Notes: generated by a model from the letters alone, not told the origin. A DNA stretch of 64,000 nucleotides from Micromonospora olivasterospora (GCF_007830265.1 NZ_VLKE01000001.1:3162001-3226000), one strand, 5' to 3'. Numbered from the stretch's first letter, positions 43,176-52,018 are shown. Translations and numbers: made by a program.

Positions 43176-43799
43176 ATGCCCCCACTGACGGTCGGTTTCG
43201 ATCTCGACATGACCCTGGTCGACTCGCGTCCCGGCATCGCCGCGGCGTACCGGGCGCTGACCGCGCGCACCGGGGTGCCCGTGGACGCCGACGCGGCGGT
43301 GTCCCGGCTCGGGCCGCCGCTGCGCGTGGAGATCGCCCGCTGGTTCCCGCCCGAGCAGGTGGAGTCGGCCGTCGAGGCGTACCGGGAGCTCTACCCGGCG
43401 TACGCGATCACCCCCACCCTGCCGATGCCGGGCGCGGTCGCGGCCATCGAGGCCGTGCACGCCCGCGGCGGCCGGGTCATGGTGGTCACCTCGAAGACCG
43501 GCCGGCTGGCCCGGCTGCACCTGGACCACCTCGGGCTGGCGGTCGACGAGCTGGCCGGCGACCTGTTCGCCGAGGAGAAGGCGACGGCGCTGCGCGCCCA
43601 CGACGCGACCCTGTACGTGGGCGACCACGTGGCCGACATGGTGGCCGCCGGGGCGGCCGGAATTCCCGGCGTCGGGGTGGCGACCGGCCCATGCTCGACC
43701 GACGAACTGCGGTCGGCGGGCGCCCGAGTGGTGCTGGATGATCTCACCGGGTTCCCGGCGGCGCTGGACCGCGTGATCCGGCTAGCCTTTACGCAGTAG
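43176..43799 (+). CDS. HAD-superfamily hydrolase (phosphoglycolate-phosphatase-like)
   Basis: 207 residues. VGFDLDMTLVDSRPGIAAAY holds the nucleophile and general acid (DLDMT). MVVTSKTGRLARLHL gives motif II (TS), EEKATALRAH has the motif III Lys, and LYVGDHVADMVAAGAAG is motif IV. The helical cap between motifs I and II (C1 type) matches the Gph group, so it probably removes phosphate from a small sugar phosphate. The start at 43176 places the first strand at the N-terminus. Confidence 0.9.
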   Translation: MPPLTVGFDLDMTLVDSRPGIAAAYRALTARTGVPVDADAAVSRLGPPLRVEIARWFPPEQVESAVEAYRELYPAYAITPTLPMPGAVAAIEAVHARGGRVMVVTSKTGRLARLHLDHLGLAVDELAGDLFAEEKATALRAHDATLYVGDHVADMVAAGAAGIPGVGVATGPCSTDELRSAGARVVLDDLTGFPAALDRVIRLAFTQ

Positions 43800-43827
43800 A
43801 CGTCTCCGACGAAGCAGGGGTTTTCAC

Positions 43828-44214
43828 GTGCCTACGGGTCGAGTGAAGTGGTACGACGCGGCCAAGGGATACGGGTTCGTCACCAGCGATGAGGGTGGCG
43901 ACGTGTTCCTGCCGAAGGGCGCGCTGCCGACAGGTGTCACCGACCTCAAGGGCGGTCAGCGGATCGACTTCAGCGTGGTGGACAGCCGCCGGGGCGCCCA
44001 GGCGATGGGGGTCAAGTTGCTGGAGGCCCCGCCGTCCGTGGCGGAGCTGCGCCGCCGGCCGGCGGAGGAGCTGCACGGCCTCGTCGAGGACATGATCAAG
44101 GTGCTGGAGGCGAAGGTCCAGCCGGACCTGCGGCGGGGCCGCTTCCCCGACCGCAAGGCGGCGCAGAAGATCGCTCAGCTCGTCCACGCGGTGGCGCGCG
44201 AGCTGGAGGTCTGA
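43828..44214 (+). CDS. Cold-shock-domain protein with C-terminal extension
   Basis: 128 residues from a GTG. The cold-shock domain is at the front: TGRVKWYDAAKGYGFVTSDE (RNP1 as KGYGFV) and GGDVFLPKGALP (RNP2-like DVFL). Its second half is longer than in stand-alone CspA. A helical extension of about 60 residues (VEDMIKVLEAKVQPDLRRGR) follows. It binds single-stranded nucleic acid. The end overlaps the convergent mqnD by 40 bp. Cold-shock gene next to futalosine genes and a DUF3027 gene is a known actinobacterial neighbourhood. Confidence 0.9.
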   Translation: MPTGRVKWYDAAKGYGFVTSDEGGDVFLPKGALPTGVTDLKGGQRIDFSVVDSRRGAQAMGVKLLEAPPSVAELRRRPAEELHGLVEDMIKVLEAKVQPDLRRGRFPDRKAAQKIAQLVHAVARELEV

Positions 44215-45020
44215 GGGCCGGGGGTCCGAGGTACGAGCCCGGCGTCGGCCGCCCGGCCCAGCAGCGCCTCCACGGCGGCGAACCCCGCGTCCCCCAGGTC
44301 CGCGGTGAACTCGTTGACGTAGAGCGCGATGTGCCGGTCCACGACGTCGGGCTCCATCTCCTGGGCGTGCGCGAGCACGTACTCGCGGCTGGCCTCCGGG
44401 TCGGCCCACGCCTGGCGTACCGACTCGCGGACCCAGGCGGCGGCCTCGACCGGGTCGACCGTGCCCTTGCGGGCCAGGATCGCGCCGAGCGGGATCGGCA
44501 GCCCCGTGTCGCCCTCCCACCACTCGCCGAGGTCGACCAGGGCGGTCAGCCCGTGCCGGGGATAGGTGAAGCGCGCCTCGTGGATGACCAGCCCGGCGTC
44601 GTACCGGCCCGCCGCCACGGCCGGCATGATCTCGTGAAACGGGACCACCTCGATCCGCGCCGGCGGCCGACCCGCCGACCAGAGCCGGAACAGCAGGTAC
44701 GCCGTGGTCCGGTCCCCGGGCACCGCCACCGTCGCCCCGGCCAGATCCGTGCGGTCTCCCCGGGTCAGCACCAGCGGGCCGCAGCCCCGCCCGAGCGCGC
44801 CTCCGCACGGCAGCAGGTGGTAGTCGTCGAGCAGCCACGGCAGCGCCGCGTAGCTCACCTTCACCAGGTCGAACGCGCCGCGCTCGGCGGCCGTGTTGGT
44901 GACGTCCACGTCGGCGTACGTCACCTCGACGGGCGGGGCGCCGGGCACCCGGCCGTGCACGAGGGCGTGGAAGACGAACGTGTCGTTGGGGCAGGGCGAG
45001 ATCGCCAGGGAGAGCGCCAC
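44175..45020 (-). CDS. mqnD: 1,4-dihydroxy-6-naphthoate synthase
   Basis: 281 residues from a GTG. It has LAISPCPNDTFVFHALVHGR, YADVDVTNTAAERGAFDLVK, VSYAALPWLLDDYHLLPCGG, the catalytic-His segment VIHEARFTYPRHGLTALVDL and LPIPLGAILARKGT. MqnD converts cyclic dehypoxanthine futalosine to 1,4-dihydroxy-6-naphthoate in the futalosine route to menaquinone. The last ~40 bp overlap the cold-shock gene on the other strand. With mqnB 1.4 kb away this shows the host uses the futalosine pathway. Confidence 0.92.
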   Translation of the reverse strand: MALSLAISPCPNDTFVFHALVHGRVPGAPPVEVTYADVDVTNTAAERGAFDLVKVSYAALPWLLDDYHLLPCGGALGRGCGPLVLTRGDRTDLAGATVAVPGDRTTAYLLFRLWSAGRPPARIEVVPFHEIMPAVAAGRYDAGLVIHEARFTYPRHGLTALVDLGEWWEGDTGLPIPLGAILARKGTVDPVEAAAWVRESVRQAWADPEASREYVLAHAQEMEPDVVDRHIALYVNEFTADLGDAGFAAVEALLGRAADAGLVPRTPGPQTSSSRATAWTS

Positions 45021-45158
45021 GCCCCCACCGTATCCCCGCCCCCACGGGCTCGGACCTCTGGCGGCCCCGTCCGTCCTGCCGGCGGGCAGGTAGTGCTGTT
45101 CGCGGCCTTTGGAGCTGCCCGCGCAGACGGGGCACCGAAGACGACCTCCACCGGGCCG

Positions 45159-45264
45159 CATTACTGACCTGCGGAGCAGGTCATTACTGAGCTGCGGAGC
45201 AGGTGGTGTGCCGTCGTGCGGGGCGGGGCGGGTGGTGTGCCGTCGTGCGGGGCGGGTGGTGTGC
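45159..45264. repeat. Two kinds of short tandem repeat upstream of mqnD
   Basis: A 23-bp unit beginning CATTACTGACCTGCGGAGC occurs twice (45159-45204, one mismatch). It is followed by 24-28-bp units beginning GGTGTGCCGTCGTGCGGGGC, two full and one partial (45205-45264). The array lies in the 450-bp gap between mqnD and the XRE-acetyltransferase gene, which otherwise holds no gene I can support. Confidence 0.8.
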
Positions 45265-45473
45265 CAGCGGGGAGCCGGCCGGCGCCTGCCGGCGTTCGCC
45301 AGTAGGCCAGCGGGTTGGCCGCTGGGCCTGGGGCCCTGGGCGCATGAACGGGGCAGCTCCATAGGGCCCGGAGGAGGCACTCGCCACCGGATGAAACGCG
45401 GTTGTCCACAGGGTTGTCCACAGGTTCGGGCGGGGTGTTGAAAGGACCGCCCAAAGCCGCGAATCATCGATGC

Positions 45474-46376
45474 GTGACGGAGTCAACGAGCCCGGCACCA
45501 GGGCCAGGGCCAGGGCCAGCGCCAGGGCCAGCGCCAGTACAGGTTGAGGTCGGGGACGTGCTTCGGGCCCTGCGCCGCCGGGCGGATCTGAGCCAGCGGG
45601 AGTTGGCCGCGAGGGCGCGGATCCCGAAGAGCACCGTGGCACGGATCGAGTCGGGGCGGGGCGGGGATCCGCGGTTCCGGACCGTGGAGCGGCTGGTCGA
45701 GGCTGCCGGCGGTCGGCTGGTGATCGGGCACGAGCCGCCGGCCGGCGTCGCGCCGGTGCCAGGGGTGCCGCATGACGGGATGCGGGACGAGGCGGGGCGG
45801 CGATACCCGGCCCACCTGGACGTCTGGAAGGTCGAGCAGCCGAGGGACTGGCCGGGCGCCTGGTGGGCCGAGTGGTGGAACCTGCCGCCGGAGCGGTGGC
45901 CACGTCCGCTGCCGCCGGGGACGTACGAGCTGAAGCGGTCGTATCGCGACCGGCGGCGGTGGGCGAACCGGATCCGCCGCGAGGTGACGGTGCGCCGGGT
46001 CACCGCCGGTCTGCCCGCCACGTCGTGGCGGTTCCTCGCGGAGTTGCCCGACGGGCAGCTGCTCGGGGAGCTGCGGGCCCACGAGCGCAGCCCGCACCTG
46101 CTGTACGGCGACCTGGTCGACGCGCGGGAGCGGGAGGTGGTGCTGGACGGCGTCCTGGTCGCCGGGACCTGCCGCCGGCTCGGCATCGGGCGGCGGCTGG
46201 TGGCGGCCCTGGAGGTCGAGATGGCCCGGACGGGGATCCGCGCCGCGCACGCCGTCGCCGAGGACGACGGCATCCACCTGCTGCTCGCGTGCGGCTACCG
46301 GTTGCAGGCCAACCGGCCGTGGGTGGTCCGGCTGGAGCGCCCGGACGAGCGCCGCCCCGCCCGCCCCCGCCGGTGA
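45474..46376 (+). CDS. XRE helix-turn-helix / GNAT acetyltransferase fusion
   Basis: 300 residues from a GTG. After a Pro-Gly/Ala-rich start (PAPGPGPGPAPGPAP) comes an XRE-type helix-turn-helix: RRRADLSQRELAARARIPKS then TVARIESGRGG. A linker with PAHLDVWKVEQPRDWPGAWW and a GNAT-like C-terminus (VLVAGTCRRLGIGRRLVAAL, HAVAEDDGIHLLLACGYRLQ) follow. The GNAT acetyl-CoA loop RRLGIGRR is intact. It may be a regulator that also acetylates, or one whose GNAT fold is a sensor. The DNA for the start region is a hexanucleotide microsatellite (ccaggg/ccagcg, about 45496-45540). Confidence 0.75.
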   Translation: MTESTSPAPGPGPGPAPGPAPVQVEVGDVLRALRRRADLSQRELAARARIPKSTVARIESGRGGDPRFRTVERLVEAAGGRLVIGHEPPAGVAPVPGVPHDGMRDEAGRRYPAHLDVWKVEQPRDWPGAWWAEWWNLPPERWPRPLPPGTYELKRSYRDRRRWANRIRREVTVRRVTAGLPATSWRFLAELPDGQLLGELRAHERSPHLLYGDLVDAREREVVLDGVLVAGTCRRLGIGRRLVAALEVEMARTGIRAAHAVAEDDGIHLLLACGYRLQANRPWVVRLERPDERRPARPRR

Positions 46377-46389
46377 GCGGCCGGGGCCC

Positions 46390-47055
46390 TCAGGCCAGGG
46401 CCGCGGCGGCGGCCGCGAGGGCCGCGAACGCCTCGCGCATGCGCCACGCGCCGCGGTCCCGGGGGCCGATCGGGTTGGAGACGGTACGCAGCTCGGCGAA
46501 CGGCAGGCCGGCCTGGGCGGCGGCGACCGCCACGCCGTACCCCTCCATGCCCTCGGCCACCGCGTCGGGGTAGCGGTCGGCGAGCGCCTGGGTGCTCGCG
46601 GCCGTGCCGGTGACCGTGCTGACGGTGAGCACCGCGCCGACCGTCGCGGCGGGCAGGGCGGCCCGCAGCGCGGCGAGCAGCTGCGGGTCGGCGGGTACGG
46701 CGGTGCCGCCGCCGAGCAGCTCGGGCGGCATGCCCAGCTCGTCGACGGGGATGAAGCCGTCCGGGGACTCGGCGCCCAGGTCGGCCGCGACGCTGCGGGT
46801 CGCCAGGACCGTACCGCCGACCGCTACGCGCCCGGCAAAGCCCCCGGCGATCCCGGCGCTGACCACCGCCCCGTACGGGCGGCCGGCCGCCTCGGCGAGC
46901 GTCAGCAGCCGGGCGGTGGCGGCGGCCGCGACCGCCGGACCCACCCCGACCGGCGCGACCGTCACCTCGCGGGACGGCAACGCGGAGTTGGCCAGGCCGG
47001 CGCGGACCGCGTCGGCCTCGGCGGGTACCGCCGTGACCACGAGCAGCCCGGTCAC
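46390..47055 (-). CDS. mqnB: Futalosine hydrolase
   Basis: 221 residues from a GTG overlapping the upstream stop (GTGA). It belongs to the nucleoside phosphorylase/hydrolase fold: LLVVTAVPAEADAVRAGL, VVSAGIAGGFAGRVAVGGTV, VPVDELGMPPELLGGG-type loop, and AVAEGMEGYGVAVAAAQAGL with the substrate Glu. LRTVSNPIGPRDRGAWRM is diagnostic of MqnB. It removes hypoxanthine from futalosine to give dehypoxanthine futalosine. Coupling to the MFS gene is typical in actinobacteria. Confidence 0.9.
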   Translation of the reverse strand: MTGLLVVTAVPAEADAVRAGLANSALPSREVTVAPVGVGPAVAAAATARLLTLAEAAGRPYGAVVSAGIAGGFAGRVAVGGTVLATRSVAADLGAESPDGFIPVDELGMPPELLGGGTAVPADPQLLAALRAALPAATVGAVLTVSTVTGTAASTQALADRYPDAVAEGMEGYGVAVAAAQAGLPFAELRTVSNPIGPRDRGAWRMREAFAALAAAAAALA

Positions 47056-48656
47056 GACAGCGGGCCCCGGGAGTCCCGACGGGTCTCGTCGTCGGCGCCG
47101 CCGGAGCCGGCGACGGCGGAGGAGGAGGGCCGGTAGATGTGGTAACCGGGCGGGGCCAGCCCGGCGTCGTCGGCCGGGTCGTCGGCGGGCTGCCGGGCCG
47201 GCGCGGGCGAGGTGGGGGCGACGCGGGCGGCGTCCTCGGGTCCCGGCTGCTCGACCGGGGGCGGGTCGTCGGCGAGTTCGTCGTCGCCGAGCGGCCGGCC
47301 GGCGAGGCGTTCGCCGCGCAGCTTCCCGGCGACGTACACGCCACGGGCGGCGGCGAGCACCGCGACCCCGGCGGCGACGGCGATGCCGACCCGGCCGGCG
47401 AACGGCACCAGGCCGAGACCGCCGCCGGCCACGAACGCGAGCATCAGCACCGTCTCGGAGTGGGCGAACGAGCTGGCCCGCAGCCGTTCCGGGATGCGTT
47501 CCTGGATGGAGGCGTCGACCGCGAGCTTCGCCACGCCGCTGACCAGCGCGGCGACCACGCACAGCAGGGCGACCATGGGCAGCGAGAAGCGGATCGTGGC
47601 GAGCACCGCCGCGCCGGCCACGATGATCATGCTGGTGGACTGGATCGCGGTGGGCCGGTGGATGCGCAACCGGGTGCCGATCGCGGTGGCCAGGAAGGTG
47701 CCCGTCGCCAGCGCCCCGCCGACGAGCCCGAGCGCCACCTCCGCGCCGAGGTCCCGGCCGAGGAAGACGGTGGTGAGGTCGCCCTTCTTCAGCGCGAACG
47801 CGAGGAAGAGCAGCAGGAAGCCGTACACCGCGCGGAGCAGGGCGGCGCCGACGAGGGTGGCGATCACCAGCCGACCGGCGGGGCGTCCCCGGCCCAGCGG
47901 GCGGTCCCCGGCGCGCCGGCCGAGCGCGCGCAGCGGGCGCGGGACCCGCTCGGGCGGGTCGGAGTCCGCCCGGGGCGGCAACCGCAGGGCGATCACCATG
48001 CCGACCAGGAAGATGACCGAGGCCACCCGGAGCGGCCACTGCGGGCCGAACCAGAACGCCGCCAGCCCGATCGGGGCGACGAGCCCGCCGGCGATCGTGC
48101 CGTAGACGCTGGCCCGGGCGCCGACCTGGGAGAGCCCGAGGCCCGCCGGCAGCAGCCGGGGGACGGCCGCCGACCGGGCCACCCCGTACGCCCGGGACAA
48201 CGCCAGCACGCCGAAGGCGGCCGGGTAGAGGCCGAAGCCGTGGATGTAGTCGGAGATCAGCCAGGCGAGGAAAGCCCGGCCGAGCATGGTGGCCGCGAGC
48301 GCGTGGCGGCGGCCGTGCCGGAAGTGGTCCAGCAGCGGGCCGACCACCGGGGCGAGCATGGCGAACGGCACCATCGTGACCAGCAGGTAGAGCGCCACCT
48401 TGCTGCGCGCCTCGCCGAGCGGCACGTTGAAGAAGATCGTCCCGGCCAGCCCGATCGCGATCAGCGTGTCGCCCGCACAGGAGACCGCGTGCAGGTCGAA
48501 CAGGCGCACCATGCCGACCTCGCCGCCGGCCCCCCGCGCCCGGGCCAGCCCGGCCCGGCGGGTCATCCAGCGGCCGCCGCGCGCGGACCCCCGGAGCAGC
48601 AGGCGGACGGCTCGGATGCCGGTGCCGACGGCTCGCCCGAGTACCATGTGCACCAT
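47052..48656 (-). CDS. MFS transporter coupled to futalosine hydrolase
   Basis: 534 residues with 12 hydrophobic helices, about 45-430. FDLHAVSCAGDTLIAIGLAG is the first, VGPLLDHFRHGRRHALAATM the loop 2-3 motif, and SIQERIPERLRASSFAHSET a conserved cytoplasmic loop. A Pro/Asp/Glu-rich cytoplasmic tail of about 80 residues ends in YHIYRPSS. It overlaps mqnB by four bases and is divergent from the DUF3027 gene. The substrate is not known; genes of this type accompany mqnB in many actinomycetes. Confidence 0.85.
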   Translation of the reverse strand: MVHMVLGRAVGTGIRAVRLLLRGSARGGRWMTRRAGLARARGAGGEVGMVRLFDLHAVSCAGDTLIAIGLAGTIFFNVPLGEARSKVALYLLVTMVPFAMLAPVVGPLLDHFRHGRRHALAATMLGRAFLAWLISDYIHGFGLYPAAFGVLALSRAYGVARSAAVPRLLPAGLGLSQVGARASVYGTIAGGLVAPIGLAAFWFGPQWPLRVASVIFLVGMVIALRLPPRADSDPPERVPRPLRALGRRAGDRPLGRGRPAGRLVIATLVGAALLRAVYGFLLLFLAFALKKGDLTTVFLGRDLGAEVALGLVGGALATGTFLATAIGTRLRIHRPTAIQSTSMIIVAGAAVLATIRFSLPMVALLCVVAALVSGVAKLAVDASIQERIPERLRASSFAHSETVLMLAFVAGGGLGLVPFAGRVGIAVAAGVAVLAAARGVYVAGKLRGERLAGRPLGDDELADDPPPVEQPGPEDAARVAPTSPAPARQPADDPADDAGLAPPGYHIYRPSSSAVAGSGGADDETRRDSRGPLS

Positions 48657-48753
48657 CCTCGCCCATCAGGCCCACGCCCGTGTCCCCACCGTCGCAGAAC
48701 ACGCTTCGGGGAGTGCCTGTCGGCCGCCGCCGCGCATGGGGAACAATGGCGGA

Positions 48754-49575
48754 GTGACCAGGCCCGCCTCCGCCCGCGCCGCCCGCCTCGACCAGGTCTG
48801 CGCCGCCGCCGTCGAGGTGGCCCGCGACGCCATCACGGAGGTGGATCCCGCCGAGGTCGGCGACCACGTCCAGGCTGTCGCCGAGGGGGATCGCCTCGTT
48901 ACGCACTACTTCGAGTGCCGGCTCGGCGGGTACCGGGGCTGGCGGTGGGCCGTCACCGTGACCCGGGTGCCGCGCAGCCGCAAGGTCACCATCTGCGAGA
49001 CCGTCCTGCTGCCCGGTCCGGACGCGCTGCTCGCCCCGGGCTGGCTGCCGTGGCAGGAGCGGCTCAAGCCGGGCGACCTGGGCCCGGGCGACCTGCTGCC
49101 CACCCCGCCCGACGACGAGCGGCTCACCCCCGGCTACCTGCTCTCCGACGACCCCGCGGTCGAGGAGACCGCCTGGGAGTTCGGCCTCGGCCGGCCCCGG
49201 GTGCTGTCCCGCGAGGGGCGCAGCGAGGCGGCCCAGCGCTGGTACGACGGCGACCACGGCCCGTCGGCGCCGATCTCCACCGCCGCCCCGGCCGCGGCCC
49301 GCTGCGGCACCTGCGGCTTCTACCTCCCGCTCGCCGGCGCGCTGCGGCAGTGCTTCGGCGTCTGCGGCAACTTCTACGCCCCCGACGACGGCCGGGTCGT
49401 CAGCGTGGACCACGGCTGCGGCGCGCACTCGGAGACCCTGGCCGAGACGGGCGAGACCCCGGTCGACGAGTTGCCCACGGTCTACGACGACAGCGCCGTG
49501 GAGGCGGTGTCGGTGAGCCGAGCCCCGGGCTCGGTGGAGGCGGCGGAGCCGGCCGAGCCGTACGGTCACTCCTGA
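48754..49575 (+). CDS. DUF3027-family protein with zinc-knuckle-like Cys cluster
   Basis: 273 residues from a GTG. LDQVCAAAVEVARDAITEVD, HYFECRLGGYRGWRWAVTVT and LLPGPDALLAPGWLPWQERL are DUF3027 hallmarks. A C-terminal cluster RCGTCGFYLPLAGALRQCFG then VCGNFYAPDDGRVVSVDHGC GAH provides four to five Cys plus His for metal. Function of the family is unknown. It is divergent from the MFS-mqnB operon, with 97 bp between starts. Confidence 0.88.
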   Translation: MTRPASARAARLDQVCAAAVEVARDAITEVDPAEVGDHVQAVAEGDRLVTHYFECRLGGYRGWRWAVTVTRVPRSRKVTICETVLLPGPDALLAPGWLPWQERLKPGDLGPGDLLPTPPDDERLTPGYLLSDDPAVEETAWEFGLGRPRVLSREGRSEAAQRWYDGDHGPSAPISTAAPAAARCGTCGFYLPLAGALRQCFGVCGNFYAPDDGRVVSVDHGCGAHSETLAETGETPVDELPTVYDDSAVEAVSVSRAPGSVEAAEPAEPYGHS

Positions 49576-49583
49576 CGCCGACG

Positions 49584-49607
49584 GCGCCGGCCTGAGCGGG
49601 CCGGCGC
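49584..49607 (+). terminator. Hairpin after DUF3027 gene
   Basis: GCGCCGGCC (49584-49592) pairs with GGCCGGCGC (49599-49607), between converging genes. Confidence 0.6.
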
Positions 49608-49620
49608 GGCGCCCGGCGCG

Positions 49621-49869
49621 TCAGCGCCCGGCGCGGCGGCGACGCCGGTTGGCGTCGTGACGCATCATCACGGCCAGACCGGGAAAGCCCCAGAGGAAAC
49701 CGGCCAGGCACGTCCAGAGCCAGTCCTGGTGCCCGTGCTCGATGAGCCAGCCACGGAAGAAGATCAGCAGCACCAGACCGGCCACCGCCCAGGCCACCAG
49801 CCCGGCGACCGCGAACGGCACCATCGGCGGGTCGAGCGGCTCGGGCCGCGGCGGTTGCTCCTGTCGCAC
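49621..49869 (-). CDS. Small membrane protein, unknown (82 aa)
   Basis: Starts MRQEQPPRPEPLDPPMVPFA. Two hydrophobic stretches (VAGLVAWAVAGLVLLIFFRG and WTCLAGFLWGFPGLAVMM) flank a short HGHQD loop, and the end is Arg-rich (RHDANRRRRRAGR). The pattern fits a conserved actinobacterial inner-membrane protein with no assigned role. The divergent purine permease begins 92 bp upstream. Confidence 0.72.
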   Translation of the reverse strand: MRQEQPPRPEPLDPPMVPFAVAGLVAWAVAGLVLLIFFRGWLIEHGHQDWLWTCLAGFLWGFPGLAVMMRHDANRRRRRAGR

Positions 49870-49960
49870 GGGGGCAAGCGTACGCGATCAACTTTTGCCG
49901 CGTGGCCCGTGATCTGCGACGATGCGCGCGACAGACGGAAGATCACCTGCGAGGACCCTG

Positions 49961-51439
49961 ATGGCCATTGCGCCGCCCGACAAAGGCACTCCACCCGATC
50001 CCGCCCACCCCCGCAACGGGTTCGACCGCTTCTTCGAGATCACCGCCCGCGGTTCGACGACGAGCCGTGAGGTGCGGGGTGGATTCGCGACCTTCTTCAC
50101 GATGGCGTACATCGTGGTGCTCAACCCGCTCATCCTCGGTGGAGCCGTCGACGGCGACGGAAAGAAGTTGGCCATTCCGGCGATCGCCGCCGCGACCGCG
50201 CTGGTCGCCGGCGTGATGACCCTCCTGATGGGGGTCGTCGCCCGGTTCCCGATCGCGCTCGCCGCCGGCCTCGGCGTGAACGCGCTCGTCGCGTACGAGA
50301 TCGCCCCGCAGATGAGCTGGGCGGACGCGATGGGTCTGGTGGTGATCGAGGGGGTGATCATCGCGATCCTGGTGCTCACCGGCCTGCGTACCGCGGTGTT
50401 CCGCTCGGTGCCCACCCAGCTCAAGACCGCGATCGGTGTCGGCATCGGCCTCTTCCTGACGATCATCGGCCTGGTCGACGCCGGCTTCGTCCGGCGCATT
50501 CCGGACGTGGCGAACACGACCGTCCCGGTGGGGCTCGGCGTCAACGGCCGGATCGTCAGCTGGCCGATGCTGGTCTTCGTGGTGGGCCTGCTGTTCACCA
50601 TCGTGCTGGTGGTCCGTCGGGTCCGGGGCGCGATCCTGATCGGCATCCTCGCCTCGACCGTGCTGGCGATCATCGTGGAGGCGGTGGCCAAGGTCGGCCC
50701 GTCCTTTGTCGACGGCAAGCCCAACCCGAAGGGCTGGTCGCTGAACGTGCCGGAGTTGCCGAAGACGATCGTGGACGTCCCCGACCTGTCCCTGCTCGGT
50801 CAGTTCAACGTGCTGAACTCCTGGAGCCGGGTCGGCTGGCTGATCCCGCTGATGTTCGTGTTCACGCTGCTGATCACGGACTTCTTCGACACGATGGGCA
50901 CGATGGTCGCCATCGGCCAGGAGGGGAACATGCTCGACGAGCGGGGCACCCCGCCGCGGGCCAAGGAGATCCTGCTGGTCGACTCGATCGCCGCGGCGGC
51001 GGGTGGCGCGGCGAGCGTCTCCAGCAACACCTCCTACATCGAGAGCGCGGCCGGGGTCGCGGAGGGCGCGCGTACGGGTGCCGCCAACCTGATCACGGGC
51101 GTCCTGTTCCTGCTGGCGATGTTCCTCGCCCCGCTGTCGGTGGTGGTGCCGTTCGAGGCGGCCTCGACGGCGCTGGTGGTGGTCGGCTTCCTGATGATGA
51201 CCGCCGTGCGGACGATCGACTGGACGGACTACGAGATCGCGATCCCGGCGTTCCTCACCATCGCCCTGATGCCGTTCACGTACTCGATCTCCAACGGCAT
51301 CGGCGCGGGCGTCATCACGTACGTGGTGGTCAAGCTGGCGAAGGGCAAGGCGCGGGAGATCCACCCCCTGCTGTACGGGGTGGCGGCGCTGTTCGTCGTC
51401 TACTTCGCGCGCAGCCCGATCGAGTCCCTGGTCTACTAG
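49961..51439 (+). CDS. NCS2-family purine (guanine/hypoxanthine) permease
   Basis: 492 residues, ATG after GAGGACC. Many helices of the AzgA-like NCS2 type: FFEITARGSTTSREVRGGFA is the invariant opening, GVNALVAYEIAPQMSW helix 3-4, VPTQLKTAIGVGIGLFLTII mid-helices, ITDFFDTMGTMVAIGQEGNM the substrate-site Asp/Glu region, and SVSSNTSYIESAAGVAEGAR the diagnostic NTS motif. It imports guanine, hypoxanthine or adenine with protons. It is 130 bp ahead of the MarR gene. Confidence 0.92.
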   Translation: MAIAPPDKGTPPDPAHPRNGFDRFFEITARGSTTSREVRGGFATFFTMAYIVVLNPLILGGAVDGDGKKLAIPAIAAATALVAGVMTLLMGVVARFPIALAAGLGVNALVAYEIAPQMSWADAMGLVVIEGVIIAILVLTGLRTAVFRSVPTQLKTAIGVGIGLFLTIIGLVDAGFVRRIPDVANTTVPVGLGVNGRIVSWPMLVFVVGLLFTIVLVVRRVRGAILIGILASTVLAIIVEAVAKVGPSFVDGKPNPKGWSLNVPELPKTIVDVPDLSLLGQFNVLNSWSRVGWLIPLMFVFTLLITDFFDTMGTMVAIGQEGNMLDERGTPPRAKEILLVDSIAAAAGGAASVSSNTSYIESAAGVAEGARTGAANLITGVLFLLAMFLAPLSVVVPFEAASTALVVVGFLMMTAVRTIDWTDYEIAIPAFLTIALMPFTYSISNGIGAGVITYVVVKLAKGKAREIHPLLYGVAALFVVYFARSPIESLVY

Positions 51440-51551
51440 CCACCTACCGTGGTCCTGTGGGCCGGCGCGTCGGATCCGGGCACTCCGGCCCCACAGGGCG
51501 GAAGTTCCGCAGGTGAGCATGGTCATATCGCATGTCGTTAGCCAGGCTCAT

Positions 51552-51566
51552 TAGTTAGGCTAACTA
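51552..51566. promoter_or_regulatory. Palindromic operator before MarR gene
   Basis: TAGTTAG-G-CTAACTA is a perfect 7+1+7 palindrome ending two bases before the GTG start of the MarR gene. The size and AT-content match MarR half-sites (TAGTTAG). It probably overlaps the promoter or start, so the regulator would repress its own transcript and the co-directional MFS gene. Confidence 0.7.
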
Positions 51567-51568
51567 TC

Positions 51569-52018
51569 GTGACGGAGCGGACGGTGACTGCGAAACGCGT
51601 GCCACCGGCGCAGCTGGCCCCCCAGTTGCGTGATGCGATCACCCGGCTCAACCGGCGGGTCCGCCAGGCCCGGCCGGTCGGCGACCTGACGGTCACCCAG
51701 CTCTCGGCGCTCACCAGCCTGAATCTGGCGGGCGCACTGACCCCCAGGGAGCTGGCCGACGTCGAGCGGGTGCAACCGCCCACGATGACCAAGATCGTCG
51801 CGAAGTTGGAGGAGCGCGGCCTCGTGCAGCGCACCCCCCACCCGACCGACGGCCGGCAGGTCATCCTCGCGGCGACCGAGGGGGGCCGGGCCGTGCTCGA
51901 CCAGTTCGAGCGGGCCCGTAACGAGTGGCTGGCCCACCGGCTGGCCGAGCTCGGCGAGTCCGACCGGGAGACCCTCCAGCGGGCTGCGGAGATCCTCCAG
52001 CAGCTCGCCCGCGCCTGA
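51569..52018 (+). CDS. MarR-family transcriptional regulator
   Basis: 149 residues from a GTG just after the palindrome. The winged helix is complete: LTVTQLSALTSLNLAGALTP, RELADVERVQPPTMTKIVAK and LEERGLVQRTPHPTDGRQVI, with the DxR wing (PTDGR). The last helices (LDQFERARNEWLAHRLAEL) give the dimer interface. MarR dimers sense small phenolic or drug-like ligands. The MFS gene begins 68 bp downstream on the same strand, the usual target arrangement. Confidence 0.92.
   Translation: MTERTVTAKRVPPAQLAPQLRDAITRLNRRVRQARPVGDLTVTQLSALTSLNLAGALTPRELADVERVQPPTMTKIVAKLEERGLVQRTPHPTDGRQVILAATEGGRAVLDQFERARNEWLAHRLAELGESDRETLQRAAEILQQLARA

Noticed and set aside
49943..51526. A 527-codon reverse open frame opposite the purine permease
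   Set aside because: His/Asp/Arg-rich, typical of the complement of membrane-protein codons. The permease is unambiguous.
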